Positions 27,842-35,859 of a stretch of DNA of 64,000 nt are shown here, piece by piece. This stretch comes from Prado023 sp963788325 (lineage in GTDB: Bacteria; Actinomycetota; Actinomycetes; S36-B12; CAIYMF01). The notes beneath the pieces were generated by a model. The model was not told the origin of the DNA, did not search any database, and saw only the letters and a program-made list of their open reading frames with translations. How positions within the stretch are numbered: position 1 is the first letter of the stretch; every line of letters starts with the position of its first letter. The stretch spans positions 1 to 64,000 of the forward strand of contig CAWBGJ010000003.1 in NCBI GenBank assembly GCA_963788325.1, given 5' to 3'. The translations under genes were made by a program, and so were the position numbers.

Positions 27842-28873
27842 TCAGGCGGTGCTGGGGCCCTCCCAGAGGTTGATGCCGCCTTCGACGGCGTGGGTGTCGA
27901 TCGCGGCCAGCTCGTCGTCGGTGAAGTCCAGGCGCGCCACCGCGGCCAGGCTGTCTTCGAGCTGGGTGACACTGGAGGCGCCGATCAGTGCGGAGGTGAC
28001 CCGTGGGTCGCGCAGCACCCATGCGATGGCCATCTGTGCCAGGGTCTGGCCGCGCCCGGCCGCGATGTCGTTCAGTGCGCGGATGTGCGCGAGGTTCTCC
28101 GCGGTCAGCAGGCCGGCGGACAGGCTCTTGTCCTGGCTCATCCGCGACCCCGCCGGGATGTCGCCGAGGTAGCGCGAGGTGAGCATGCCCTGGGCCAGCG
28201 GTGAGAACCCGATGCAGCCGACGCCCTCCTCGCCCAGGACGTCGAGCAGGTCGGCCTCCACCCAGCGGTTGAGCATCGAGTAGGACGGCTGGTGGATCAG
28301 CAGGGGAGTGCCGAGTTCGCGCAGGATCGCGACGGCCTGACGGGTGCGGTCCGCTGAGTACGACGAGATCCCGACGTAGCGCGCCTTGCCCTGGCGCACC
28401 GCGTGGTCCAGCGCCCCCATGGTCTCCTCGAGTGGCGTGTCCGGGTCGAATCGGTGGTGGTAGAAGATGTCGACGTAGTCCACGCGCAGCCGCGCCAGCG
28501 ACTGGTCCAGCGAGCCGAGCAGGTACTTGCGCGACCCGAGGTCACCGTAGGGGCCGGGCCACATGTCCCAGCCGGCCTTCGTGGACAGGACCAGCTCGTC
28601 GCGATGCCGGGCGAAGTCCTCGGCGAGGATGCGGCCCACATTGGTCTCGGCCGTGCCGTAGGGCGGGCCGTAGTTGTTGGCAAGGTCGAAGTGCGTCACA
28701 CCCAGGTCGAAGGCACGGCGCAGGATGTCGCGCTGGCGCTGGATCGGGGTGTCGTCGCCGAAGTTGTGCCAGCAGCCAAGGGAGACCGCCGGCAGCTTCA
28801 GGCCGCTGCGCCCCACGGTTCGGTACGGCATGTGCTCATAGCGGTCGGGTGCGGCTGCGTACAGGTCCAGCAT
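27842..28873 (-). CDS. Aldo/keto reductase (YghZ/Kvbeta-like)
   Basis: A 343-residue NADPH-dependent TIM-barrel oxidoreductase. The catalytic tetrad is visible: Asp and Tyr in THFDLANNYGPP, Lys in VLSTKAGWDM, His in IFYHHRFD. GCWHNFGDDTP near the start, the KYLLGSLDQSLARLRVDYVD helix and SALIGASSVTQLEDSLAA (cofactor 2'-phosphate loop) place it near the YghZ (glyceraldehyde/methylglyoxal reductase) branch. ATG 28873 is chosen (MLDLYAAAPDRYEHMPYR); the frame is open upstream. A GntR regulator follows on the same strand. Confidence 0.9.
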   Translation of the reverse strand: MLDLYAAAPDRYEHMPYRTVGRSGLKLPAVSLGCWHNFGDDTPIQRQRDILRRAFDLGVTHFDLANNYGPPYGTAETNVGRILAEDFARHRDELVLSTKAGWDMWPGPYGDLGSRKYLLGSLDQSLARLRVDYVDIFYHHRFDPDTPLEETMGALDHAVRQGKARYVGISSYSADRTRQAVAILRELGTPLLIHQPSYSMLNRWVEADLLDVLGEEGVGCIGFSPLAQGMLTSRYLGDIPAGSRMSQDKSLSAGLLTAENLAHIRALNDIAAGRGQTLAQMAIAWVLRDPRVTSALIGASSVTQLEDSLAAVARLDFTDDELAAIDTHAVEGGINLWEGPSTA

Positions 28874-28990
28874 GGTGACGACGTGCCCCTCTCTGGGTCC
28901 GATCGTGGTGGTGTCCGCGAGAGGCCTGCGCGGAACCCCACGATCAGGGCCCACGCTGTCATGCCGCGAGCGATGGTCGCCCGGTGGCCG

Positions 28991-29386
28991 CTACCCGGCC
29001 TGCGGATCGGGCTGGTGGATGCCGAACGTGTTGCCCTCGCTGTCGAGGTAGTAGCCCTGCCACGCCATGCCGGGCAGTGCGTACTTGGCCATGACGACGA
29101 GCCCCCCAGCCGCGAGGATCCGCTCATGCGTGGCGTCGTAGTCCGCCACGCCGAGGGTGCAGACGAAGGCGTTCGTCCCCTGGCCGGCCTCGGGCGGGGG
29201 AAGTGGGCGCAGCAGCAGGCCCCCGTCGATTCCCGGCTCGTCGGCCGTGCCGGTGCGCACGCCCCAGTACGGGGCATCGACCATGTGACTGAAGTCCTCG
29301 AAGGTCCATCCGAACGCGTTCGCGTAGAAGGCCTTCGCTCGCTCGAGGTCTCCGGCCTGGATCTCGAAGTGCACCACTCGTGCCAT
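28991..29386 (-). CDS. VOC superfamily (glyoxalase-like) protein
   Basis: A 131-residue single-domain vicinal oxygen chelate protein with one beta-alpha-beta-beta-beta pair: VVHFEIQAGDLERAKAFYANAFGW at the N-terminus and VADYDATHERILAAGG...GYYLDSEGNTFGIHQPD at the C-terminus. His5/Glu7 and the final Asp-Ser-Glu-Gly-Asn stretch are the usual metal-site region. Members act in aldehyde detoxification, dioxygenation or antibiotic binding; the role here cannot be fixed. The start is ATG 29386. Confidence 0.85.
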   Translation of the reverse strand: MARVVHFEIQAGDLERAKAFYANAFGWTFEDFSHMVDAPYWGVRTGTADEPGIDGGLLLRPLPPPEAGQGTNAFVCTLGVADYDATHERILAAGGLVVMAKYALPGMAWQGYYLDSEGNTFGIHQPDPQAG

Positions 29387-29493
29387 GTACGGTCCCCGCT
29401 CCTGAGTGACTGTTGGGTCTGTGCCGAGGTTAGGCCCGCTCACCGCGCGGGTCCATACCGCAGTGGGCATCGGCGGCAGACCCGCGCCGCGTG

Positions 29494-30330
29494 CTACCCG
29501 TCGCCGCGGCGACGCCAACGGAAGAACGCCGCCGCAAGTATCGCGCTGAGCAGGGTCCAGGCGACCAGCACGAGTGCCACCCGCGGCATCTCGAACGAGC
29601 CGACGACCTCGAGTGCCCCGGCCTCCTCGGGCAGGAAGACGTAGCGCATCCCCTGGGTGAGCCACTTGAGCGGGAACAGCGCCGCGAACTGCTGCATCCA
29701 TTCGGGCAGGTCGTTGTAGAGGAAGAACACCCCCGAGGTGAACTGCAGCACCAGGATGATGGGCGTGACGATGGCCGAGGCGCCCTTCCCGGACTTCGGC
29801 ACCGAGGAGAAGGCCAGGCCCAGCAGCGTCCAGGTGGTCAGGCCCAGCAGGCTCAGCCAGCCCAGCGTGGCCCACTTGGCCGGTGTGCTGGGCAGCTCGA
29901 TGTCGAACAGCACGACGCCGATGGCCATCAGCAGGATCAGTTGGCACACGTAAACGACGCACACCGCTCCGACCTTGCCGATGAAGTAGGCGGCCTTGGG
30001 CATGGGCGTGCCCTCCAGGCGCTTGAGCGCCCCCTCGTCGCGCTCCTGCGGGATCCCGATGGCCAGGTTCTGGAAGCTCGTGTAGAGGATGCCCGAGGCG
30101 ATCATCCCTGCGACGAAGTACTGCGCGAAGGTGATCCCCGTCGGCCCGAGCTCCTGGCCGCCGAACACGGAGCCGAACACGATCATGAGGATCATCGGGA
30201 ACGCCAGGCTGAACACCGCCGACTCACGATCGCGGAACAGCGTCTTGAGCTCGACACCGATCCGGGATCGGCCGATCGCCAGTGCGCCCGGCGGGTGTGC
30301 GGTGCCCGGTCGGGGATTCGGGCCGCTCAT
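29494..30330 (-). CDS. ABC-2 permease, DrrB type
   Basis: A 278-residue membrane permease with six hydrophobic segments. LKTLFRDRESAVFSLAFPMILMIVFGSVFG at the N-terminus and ALKRLEGTPMPKAAYFIGK in the first loop are typical of the drug-export DrrB/ABC2 family. It shares ATGA with the end of the upstream ATPase gene (overlap 30327-30330), so the pair forms one exporter, possibly for lipids or antibiotics. Confidence 0.88.
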   Translation of the reverse strand: MSGPNPRPGTAHPPGALAIGRSRIGVELKTLFRDRESAVFSLAFPMILMIVFGSVFGGQELGPTGITFAQYFVAGMIASGILYTSFQNLAIGIPQERDEGALKRLEGTPMPKAAYFIGKVGAVCVVYVCQLILLMAIGVVLFDIELPSTPAKWATLGWLSLLGLTTWTLLGLAFSSVPKSGKGASAIVTPIILVLQFTSGVFFLYNDLPEWMQQFAALFPLKWLTQGMRYVFLPEEAGALEVVGSFEMPRVALVLVAWTLLSAILAAAFFRWRRRGDG

Positions 30331-31220
30331 CGTGGGTCCTGCCGGGGGTCGACAACCGGCCCTGGGCCCTCCACGGAGGGGTCGTCCACGAGGCGCAGGT
30401 AGGTGTCCTCCAGCGAGGGCCGGCTGACCGTCAGGTGGGGCACCTCGCCGCCGAACCGGGCGGCCAGGTCGGTGACCAGCGCGGTCGGAGCGTCGGTGCT
30501 CTGCGTGCGCGACACACCTTCCTCGGTCCAGGAGACCCGGGCCTGTCCCTGATGGCGACCACCCAGCTCGCCCGGCACGTCGAAGGCCACGACCCGACCT
30601 CGGTTGATCACCCCGACCTGGTCGGCCAGCGCCTCGGCCTCGTCGAGGTAGTGCGTCGTGAGCAGGATCGTCGTGCCCTCGGCCCGCAGGGTCTCGATCA
30701 GCGCCCAGAACTCCCGACGGGCCTCCGGGTCGAACCCCGTCGTCGGCTCGTCGAGGAACAGCAGCTCGGGTCGGCCGATGATGCCCAGGCCCACGTCCAG
30801 GCGCCGGCGCTGACCGCCCGACAGGGTGCGACCGCGCGCGCCCGCCTTGGCCATGAGTCCGACCTGGGCCAGGACCTCGTCGACAGGGCGGGGATCCGGG
30901 TAGTAACCGGCGAAGTGCGTCAGCGACTCAGCCACGGTGAGGTCCCCGAGGTCGTTGACCTGCTGGAGGACGATCCCGATCCGCGTGCGCCATCCCCGGT
31001 CGGCCCGGCCGGGATCGACCCCGAGCACCGAGACCTCCCCAGCGTCCCTGGCGCGGTACCCGGCCAGGATCTCGGTGGCGGTCGTCTTGCCCGCGCCGTT
31101 CGGGCCAAGCAGCGCGACGCACTGGCCGTGCTCGACCCTCAGGTCGATTCCGTCCACAGCGCGCAGCGCGCCATACGCCTTGGTCAGTCCGCGGACCTCG
31201 ATCGCCGGAGCTTCGCTCAT
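30327..31220 (-). CDS. ABC transporter ATP-binding protein, DrrA type
   Basis: A 297-residue ATPase with Walker A GPNGAGKTTATE, Q-loop IVLQQVND, signature LSGGQRRRLDVGLG, Walker B LLFLDEPTTGFDPEARREF and switch TTHYLDEAEALAD. The order and the C-terminal extension fit DrrA-like drug exporters. ATG 31220 is chosen because CAGACT lies seven nt upstream; the open frame beyond it has no coding character. Confidence 0.9.
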   Translation of the reverse strand: MSEAPAIEVRGLTKAYGALRAVDGIDLRVEHGQCVALLGPNGAGKTTATEILAGYRARDAGEVSVLGVDPGRADRGWRTRIGIVLQQVNDLGDLTVAESLTHFAGYYPDPRPVDEVLAQVGLMAKAGARGRTLSGGQRRRLDVGLGIIGRPELLFLDEPTTGFDPEARREFWALIETLRAEGTTILLTTHYLDEAEALADQVGVINRGRVVAFDVPGELGGRHQGQARVSWTEEGVSRTQSTDAPTALVTDLAARFGGEVPHLTVSRPSLEDTYLRLVDDPSVEGPGPVVDPRQDPR

Positions 31221-31227
31221 GCTCAGG

Positions 31228-31233
31228 AGTCTG
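31228..31233 (-). promoter_or_regulatory. -10 box of DrrA-type gene, leaderless
   Basis: CAGACT on the minus strand, seven nt before ATG 31220. Confidence 0.45.
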
Positions 31234-31313
31234 CCAGCGCGCGGGGGCTGGCGCGTGGGTGACGGGGGCGTTCCACGATCCGTGCAGGTTCGATGCCGGG
31301 AAACCGTGCCCCC

Positions 31314-31340
31314 CACATGGATCAGGCCACATGGATCAGG
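31314..31340. repeat. Tandem 14-bp repeat in divergent promoter gap
   Basis: CACATGGATCAGG occurs at 31314-31326 and again at 31328-31340. The 221-nt gap separates the DrrA-type ATPase (minus) from the lipid kinase (plus). Paired operator sites are possible; nothing else is recognised in the gap. Confidence 0.55.
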
Positions 31341-31441
31341 GGCTTCGTGGAGCCAGGGCCCCCTCCCCGCGCCACACTGGCCATGCGTCGGCGGCATATG
31401 CTCACCGGCCAACAGCCAATGACCAGTGGAGAAGGTGCGTG

Positions 31442-32791
31442 ATGGGCGATCGGGTGGTTTCCGAAGGGCGGGAGCGTCTACGCAGGCCGGCGGCCATCGT
31501 GGCTCTGGTCTGCGCAACGCTGGCCCTGATCGTTGTCCTCGCCCTGCTCCTCGGGCATCTCGGGGCGGTCCTCATGGGCGTGTTCGCGGCGGGTCTGGCC
31601 GTGACCGGCGGCTGGTACGTCCTGGCCCGTCGGTCCTCGCTGCGGGCCGTGGGTGGTCTCGTGCTGGTCGTCGGGCTCGGCCTGCTGGTCACCGCGTTCG
31701 TGGTTGCCGACGGCAATCCGTGGGTACTGCTCGTGGCTCTCGGCCTGGGGTTCGCCTCGGCGCTGCTCGCCCGGCGCGCCCTGCGCTCTCCCACCGGTGA
31801 CCCGGTCGCGGCCGACCTGGCCCCGGCGCGGCCCCCGGCCCGCCACCCGGTCCTGATCATGAACCCGAAGTCCGGCGGTGGGAAGGCCACCGAGTTCGAC
31901 CTGGTCGGGAACTGCCACGCGCGAGGCATCGAACCGGTGGTCCTGGCCGAGGGCGACGACCTCGTCGCGCTGGCGCAGGACGCGGTGGCGCGCGGTGCCG
32001 ACGTGATCGGGATGGCCGGTGGTGACGGATCGCAGGCCCTGGTGGCCAAGGTCGCCATGGAGCACGGGATCCCGCACGTGGTGGTCCCCGCCGGCACCCG
32101 CAACCACCTCGCCCTGGACCTGGGCCTGGACCGTGAGGATGTCGTGGGGGCCCTGGATGCCTTCACCGGCGGCATCCCGCGGACCATCGACCTGGCCACC
32201 GTCAACGGGCGGGTCTTCGTGAACAACGCCTCCCTGGGCCTGTACGCCGAGATCGTCGCGTCGCAGGACTACCGCGACGCGAAGGTGCGCACGGCGCTGG
32301 ACACGCTGCCGGACCTGCTCGGCGACGACACCAATGCCCTGGACCTGCAGTTCGTCGATCAATTGGGCGCTGCCCACGACACAGCCGACGTGGTGCTCGT
32401 GTCGAACAACCCGTACGTCCTGGACTCGCTGGGAGCCGTGGGTACCCGTGCGCGGATGGACACCGGCGAGCTGGGCGTGGTCTGCCTGACGATCAACAGT
32501 GCGACCGAGGCCCGTCGGTTCCTCGCCCTGCAGGCCGCCGGCCAGGTGAGCAAGTTCCCCGGCTGGCAGGAGTGGAGCACGCCGAGGTTCGAGGTGGACT
32601 CCGGTGCTCCCGTGCGGGTCGGCCTCGATGGGGAGGCGCTGACCTTCGAGGCTCCGGTGGTCTTCGAGATCCTGCCCAGTGCGCTGACCGTGCTGCTGCC
32701 GCCGCACGCCCCGGGCCGTTCGCCGGCGGCCCGCTCGATTTCGGGCAACATCCCCCGGGAGCTCTGGAGGGTCGCCGTCGGTCGCGGGTGA
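31442..32791 (+). CDS. Diacylglycerol kinase-family (lipid/sphingosine kinase-like) membrane protein
   Basis: A 449-residue protein. The N-terminal 120 residues carry three or four hydrophobic helices (LALIVVLALLLGHLGAVLMGVFAAGL, LVLVVGLGLLVTAFVVA, WVLLVALGLGFASALLA). The rest is a DAGK catalytic domain: LIMNPKSGGGKA, MAGGDGSQALVA (GGDGS nucleotide loop, about residue 196), VPAGTRNHLALDLGL, and the C-terminal beta-sandwich ending in LDGEALTFEAPVVFEI. Such proteins phosphorylate diacylglycerol or similar lipids at the membrane. ATG 31442 is chosen (GGAGAAGG upstream). It is convergent with the phosphoesterase gene. Confidence 0.88.
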   Translation: MGDRVVSEGRERLRRPAAIVALVCATLALIVVLALLLGHLGAVLMGVFAAGLAVTGGWYVLARRSSLRAVGGLVLVVGLGLLVTAFVVADGNPWVLLVALGLGFASALLARRALRSPTGDPVAADLAPARPPARHPVLIMNPKSGGGKATEFDLVGNCHARGIEPVVLAEGDDLVALAQDAVARGADVIGMAGGDGSQALVAKVAMEHGIPHVVVPAGTRNHLALDLGLDREDVVGALDAFTGGIPRTIDLATVNGRVFVNNASLGLYAEIVASQDYRDAKVRTALDTLPDLLGDDTNALDLQFVDQLGAAHDTADVVLVSNNPYVLDSLGAVGTRARMDTGELGVVCLTINSATEARRFLALQAAGQVSKFPGWQEWSTPRFEVDSGAPVRVGLDGEALTFEAPVVFEILPSALTVLLPPHAPGRSPAARSISGNIPRELWRVAVGRG

Positions 32792-32830
32792 CGGGGTCGA
32801 GGGTGACGGGGTCGCGGGTGGCCGGTCGAG
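32786..32830. repeat. Three tandem 15-bp units over the lipid kinase stop codon
   Basis: GGGTGACGGGGTCG plus A or C is repeated at 32786-32800 and 32801-32815, and a degenerate copy follows at 32816-32830. The stop codon (32789-32791) lies in the first unit, and each of the first two units contains a TGA. It fills the gap to the convergent phosphoesterase gene. Confidence 0.6.
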
Positions 32831-32835
32831 TTCGT

Positions 32836-33660
32836 TCAGCCCGGCGCGGGCCCAGCAGGGCGGTGCGAGCCCGCAGTGAGTGGGTGTGACTGCGGGTCGG
32901 CCGGGCGCCACCGGCCCGAGTCGGCGTAGAACTCGGTCACCGTGAGGGTGCTGGGCGTGATCTCGAGTAGGGACCACGAGGCCGCGACACCGCGCGTGCG
33001 GTGGCTGGTCGCCGTGCCGGCCACGACCTCGATGATCGTGCGGGTCCGCGAGCCCGATCCCACGGTCAGGGCAGTCACCGCCGGCACGTGCGTGTGCCCG
33101 GCGAGGATCACGTCGACCTCGGCCTCGACCATGGCCCGCTCGAAGCCATCGCCGCCGGCGATGGTTTCCAGATCGTCCGAGCTGGGCGGGTGGTGCAGGG
33201 CCACGATCCGCGCCGCACCGGCGGGGGAGTCGGCGAACGTGTCCCGGATCAGTCCGGCCTGACGATCAGAGATCCGCCCGGACTTCCACCGCCATCGCGG
33301 CATCGACCCCAGGCCCTGGATGCGCGCGACGCCCAGGTCCAGGACCGGGTCGAGCTCGTCGGTCACGGCGGTCTGGTACTTCGCGTAGGGCGAGGACATC
33401 CTGCGCACGGGGTTGGTCAGGGGCAGGTCATGGTTGCCCAGGACGACCATCGTCGGCGTCGGGAACTGGTCGATGACCTCCTTGGCGCGCGCGAACTGGT
33501 GGCTGCGGGCGCGCATGGTCAGGTCGCCGGTGACGACCGTCGCCGCGACGTCGGCCGCGTGCAGCTCCTGAGCGAGGCCGGCCAGGGTGATCTCGTCATG
33601 GGCCCCGACGTGGATGTCCGAGACGTGGGCGATCCGCAGCGGGGTTCGTGCCTGCGTCAC
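32836..33660 (-). CDS. Calcineurin-like metallophosphoesterase
   Basis: A 274-residue metal-dependent phosphoesterase. The five family blocks are in order: HVSDIHVG, VVTGDLTMRA, VVLGNHDLP, VALHHPPSS and LAGHTHVPA; all metal ligands (Asp, His, Asp, Asn, His, His, His) are present. GTG 33660 is chosen because AGGAGG lies five nt upstream. The C-terminal 25 residues are Pro/His-rich and probably disordered. It is convergent with the lipid kinase. The substrate (cyclic nucleotide or lipid phosphate) is not evident. Confidence 0.88.
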   Translation of the reverse strand: MTQARTPLRIAHVSDIHVGAHDEITLAGLAQELHAADVAATVVTGDLTMRARSHQFARAKEVIDQFPTPTMVVLGNHDLPLTNPVRRMSSPYAKYQTAVTDELDPVLDLGVARIQGLGSMPRWRWKSGRISDRQAGLIRDTFADSPAGAARIVALHHPPSSDDLETIAGGDGFERAMVEAEVDVILAGHTHVPAVTALTVGSGSRTRTIIEVVAGTATSHRTRGVAASWSLLEITPSTLTVTEFYADSGRWRPADPQSHPLTAGSHRPAGPAPG

Positions 33661-33832
33661 TGCGCCTCCTGGGTGTGCCTCTGGTCGGCAGGATACGGCG
33701 GGCACGTGCGTACGGCCCATCGAGCGTGGCTGATCGGGCCTGGCTGATCAGGTCCGGCTGATCGACCGCCAGGCGGACGGCCGGGTCGACGACGGGCTGG
33801 CGACCGTATGGCGCGGCGTGCACACTGGGCGG

Positions 33833-34633
33833 GTGCAGTCGGTCGAACAGCTCGGGGCGGACCTGCGCGGGTTGGGGGTGCGTCGCGGCGAGGTCCTGAT
33901 GGTGCATGCGTCCCTGCGCCGGGTCGGCCCAGTCGCCGGGGGTGCCGAGGGGGTGGTGGCCGCGATCGAGTCGGTGCTCGGCCCGGACGGGACCGTGCTG
34001 ATGGTCCTCGGTGCGCGTGATGACCATGCGTGGGTCAACGAGCGCCCGGAGGCGGATCGGGTCGCGCTGCTGGCCGATGCGCAGCCCTTCGACCACCTGC
34101 GCACCCCGGCGCTGCCCGAGGTGGGGGTGCTGGCCGAGGTGCTGCGTACCATGCCCGGGACAGTCGTCAACGACCATCCCGAGGGGAGGTTCGCTGCCCG
34201 TGGCCGGCGCGCCGAGGCCCTGCTGGCCGACCTGCCGTGGGACGACTACTACGGCCCTGGGTCCGCGCTCGACCGGCTGGTCGCCGCCGGTGGTCGGGTG
34301 CTTCGGCTCGGGGCGGACCTCGACACCGTCACCGTGCTGCACCGCGCGGAGTACCTCGCCGACGTGCGCGACACCCGCCGGGTTCGGCGGTTCCGCCGGG
34401 TCCGGGGGCCCGACGGGCCTCAGATCGTCGTGGTCGAGTGCCTGGACGACGAGGACGGGATCGTGCCCGAGGCGCGCCAGCCCGCCGAGGATTACTTCGC
34501 GGTGATCCTCAAGGCCTACCTCGCGCTCGGGCGGGCGTCGGTGGGGCAGGTCGGTGGGGCGCAGTCCGACCTCCTTGACGCGGGCGACCTGGTGGCCTTC
34601 GGCGCCCAGTGGATGACCGAGCACCTGACGTGA
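33833..34633 (+). CDS. Aminoglycoside N(3)-acetyltransferase-like protein
   Basis: A 266-residue protein of the AAC(3)/YokD family, which transfers acetyl from acetyl-CoA to the 3-amino group of 2-deoxystreptamine drugs. Family landmarks are VLMVHASLRRVGPVAGGAEGVVAAI, FDHLRTPALPEVGVLAEVLR, VVNDHPEGRFAARG (with the conserved His) and GSALDRLVAAGGRVLRLGADLDTVTVLHRAEYLA. It has the usual length. GTG 33833 (MQSVEQLGADL) is chosen with CACACT six nt upstream. Environmental chromosomal members often have no proven drug activity, so resistance is not claimed. Confidence 0.87.
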   Translation: MQSVEQLGADLRGLGVRRGEVLMVHASLRRVGPVAGGAEGVVAAIESVLGPDGTVLMVLGARDDHAWVNERPEADRVALLADAQPFDHLRTPALPEVGVLAEVLRTMPGTVVNDHPEGRFAARGRRAEALLADLPWDDYYGPGSALDRLVAAGGRVLRLGADLDTVTVLHRAEYLADVRDTRRVRRFRRVRGPDGPQIVVVECLDDEDGIVPEARQPAEDYFAVILKAYLALGRASVGQVGGAQSDLLDAGDLVAFGAQWMTEHLT

Positions 34634-34706
34634 GTCGGTCGCAGCGGGTGCTGCAGGTGGCGAGGCGACCGCTGCGCATCGCCACCGCAGGTGCCACGCT
34701 GTCCTT

Positions 34707-35015
34707 ATGACCGAGCTGCTGGCGGCCGCGGAGATCGATGCCCGACTCGGGACGCTGCCGAACTGGACCCGCGTGGGCGAGACGATCGTCGCGACCTACG
34801 CCATGGGGAGCTTCCCGCACGCCATCGCCCTGGTCTCTGCCTCGGCCGCCGTTGCTGAGGCTGCCCAACACCATCCCGACATGGACATCCGGTGGCGGCG
34901 GGTGACGTTCACGTTGACCACGCACGACGCCGGCGGACTCACGGCCAAGGACCTGGAGCTCGCGGCAGCGATCGACAGGGCAGCCGTCGGTCTCGGGTGG
35001 GTGCCTGATGCCTGA
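34707..35015 (+). CDS. Pterin-4a-carbinolamine dehydratase
   Basis: A 102-residue small enzyme of the PCD/DCoH family, which dehydrates 4a-hydroxytetrahydropterins. The signature EAAQHHPDMDIRWRRVTFTLTTHDAGGLTAKDLELAAAID carries the two consecutive His and the Trp-His active-site elements. The start is ATG 34707 with CACGCT six nt upstream. It overlaps the start of the DUF309 gene by 8 nt. Some family members without aromatic hydroxylases serve molybdenum enzymes; no hydroxylase is seen here. Confidence 0.9.
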   Translation: MTELLAAAEIDARLGTLPNWTRVGETIVATYAMGSFPHAIALVSASAAVAEAAQHHPDMDIRWRRVTFTLTTHDAGGLTAKDLELAAAIDRAAVGLGWVPDA

Positions 35016-35658
35016 GGGGTCGATGCCGGAGCGCACCACGCCCGAGTGGGTGGCGCGAGAGGGGACCGCCGGCTCTGCGCAGGGTGGCCTGTCTGACGGG
35101 GCCGCTGTGTCTGCGGTTCATGACCCCGGATCCGGGCCGGCTCCGTCCTCGAGCCTGGATCCGGCTCTGGCCAGGGCTGGCGGTCGGGATCGGGACCCGG
35201 CCGGGCGGCCACGACAGGATCGCCCGCGCGATGCCCTGGGTCGGCCGCTTCCCTACGGCGCGCCGGGGGTGGAGCCTGTGTCCGAGGAGCCCCTGCCCGC
35301 AGAGCGGACATTGCAGCGGGCCCGGGAGCTCGCGGCCGAGGGTCGACCGTTCTCCGCGCACGAGGTGCTGGAGGCGCGGTGGAAGCACTGCCCGCCGCAG
35401 GAGCGCCCGTTCTGGCAGGGTCTGGCGCAGGTCTGTGTCGCGCTGACCCATGCCGCACGCGGAAACCAGGTGGGCGCGGCGCGGATCCTCGACCGAGGGC
35501 TGGGCCGACTCGCGGAGTACGCCGCGGCGGAGTCGGTTCCGACCTACGGAGTGGACATCGCCGAGGTCGCGGACTGTGCGCGGCAGCGGGTCTCAGCCGG
35601 TCTGGACCGTGGCGCAATCGACCTCGGCGTGAGCCCCGGTGAAGGGCCCTCGGCGTAG
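35008..35658 (+). CDS. DUF309 protein
   Basis: A 216-residue protein. The core (about residues 95-165) is a DUF309 domain: ERTLQRARELAAEGRPFSAHEVLEARWKHCPPQERPFWQGLAQVCVALTHAARGN, with the invariant His-Glu-x-x-Glu-x-x-Trp and Gln-Gly-Leu. The preceding GGRDRDPAGRPRQDRPRDALGRPLP is also conserved in the actinobacterial members. The first 55 residues are low-complexity and of doubtful value; the real start could be later. Function of DUF309 is unknown to me. It overlaps the pterin dehydratase gene by 8 nt. Confidence 0.82.
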   Translation: MPEGSMPERTTPEWVAREGTAGSAQGGLSDGAAVSAVHDPGSGPAPSSSLDPALARAGGRDRDPAGRPRQDRPRDALGRPLPYGAPGVEPVSEEPLPAERTLQRARELAAEGRPFSAHEVLEARWKHCPPQERPFWQGLAQVCVALTHAARGNQVGAARILDRGLGRLAEYAAAESVPTYGVDIAEVADCARQRVSAGLDRGAIDLGVSPGEGPSA

Positions 35659-35822
35659 TCCGAGGCTGCGACGGCCCCGCCTCCACTACGAGGTCTGCGA
35701 CCAGCGGAGCAGGCAGGCCCCGAACCCCAGCGTCCACCTTTCAGGGTGAACGTCCGGGGTGGCGAGCCAATGGGCGACGGTCCCCAACACGGTGTCACAA
35801 AGCAATGTCATCTCCCCCTGAT

Positions 35823-35828
35823 ACGTTG
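35823..35828 (+). promoter_or_regulatory. Putative -10 box of the HNH gene
   Basis: TACGTT abuts the LexA box. The gap before it (35659-35822) holds no recognised gene. Confidence 0.35.
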
Positions 35829-35842
35829 CGAACAGGTGTTCG
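35829..35842 (+). promoter_or_regulatory. LexA (SOS) box
   Basis: CGAACAGGTGTTCG is a full match to the actinobacterial LexA consensus CGAAC-N4-GTTCG. It overlaps the presumed -10 region and lies 17 nt before ATG 35860. 13E12-family genes in Mycobacterium tuberculosis are known to have LexA boxes, so SOS induction of the HNH gene is expected. Confidence 0.85.
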
Positions 35843-35859
35843 AGAGATGGGGGATCGAC

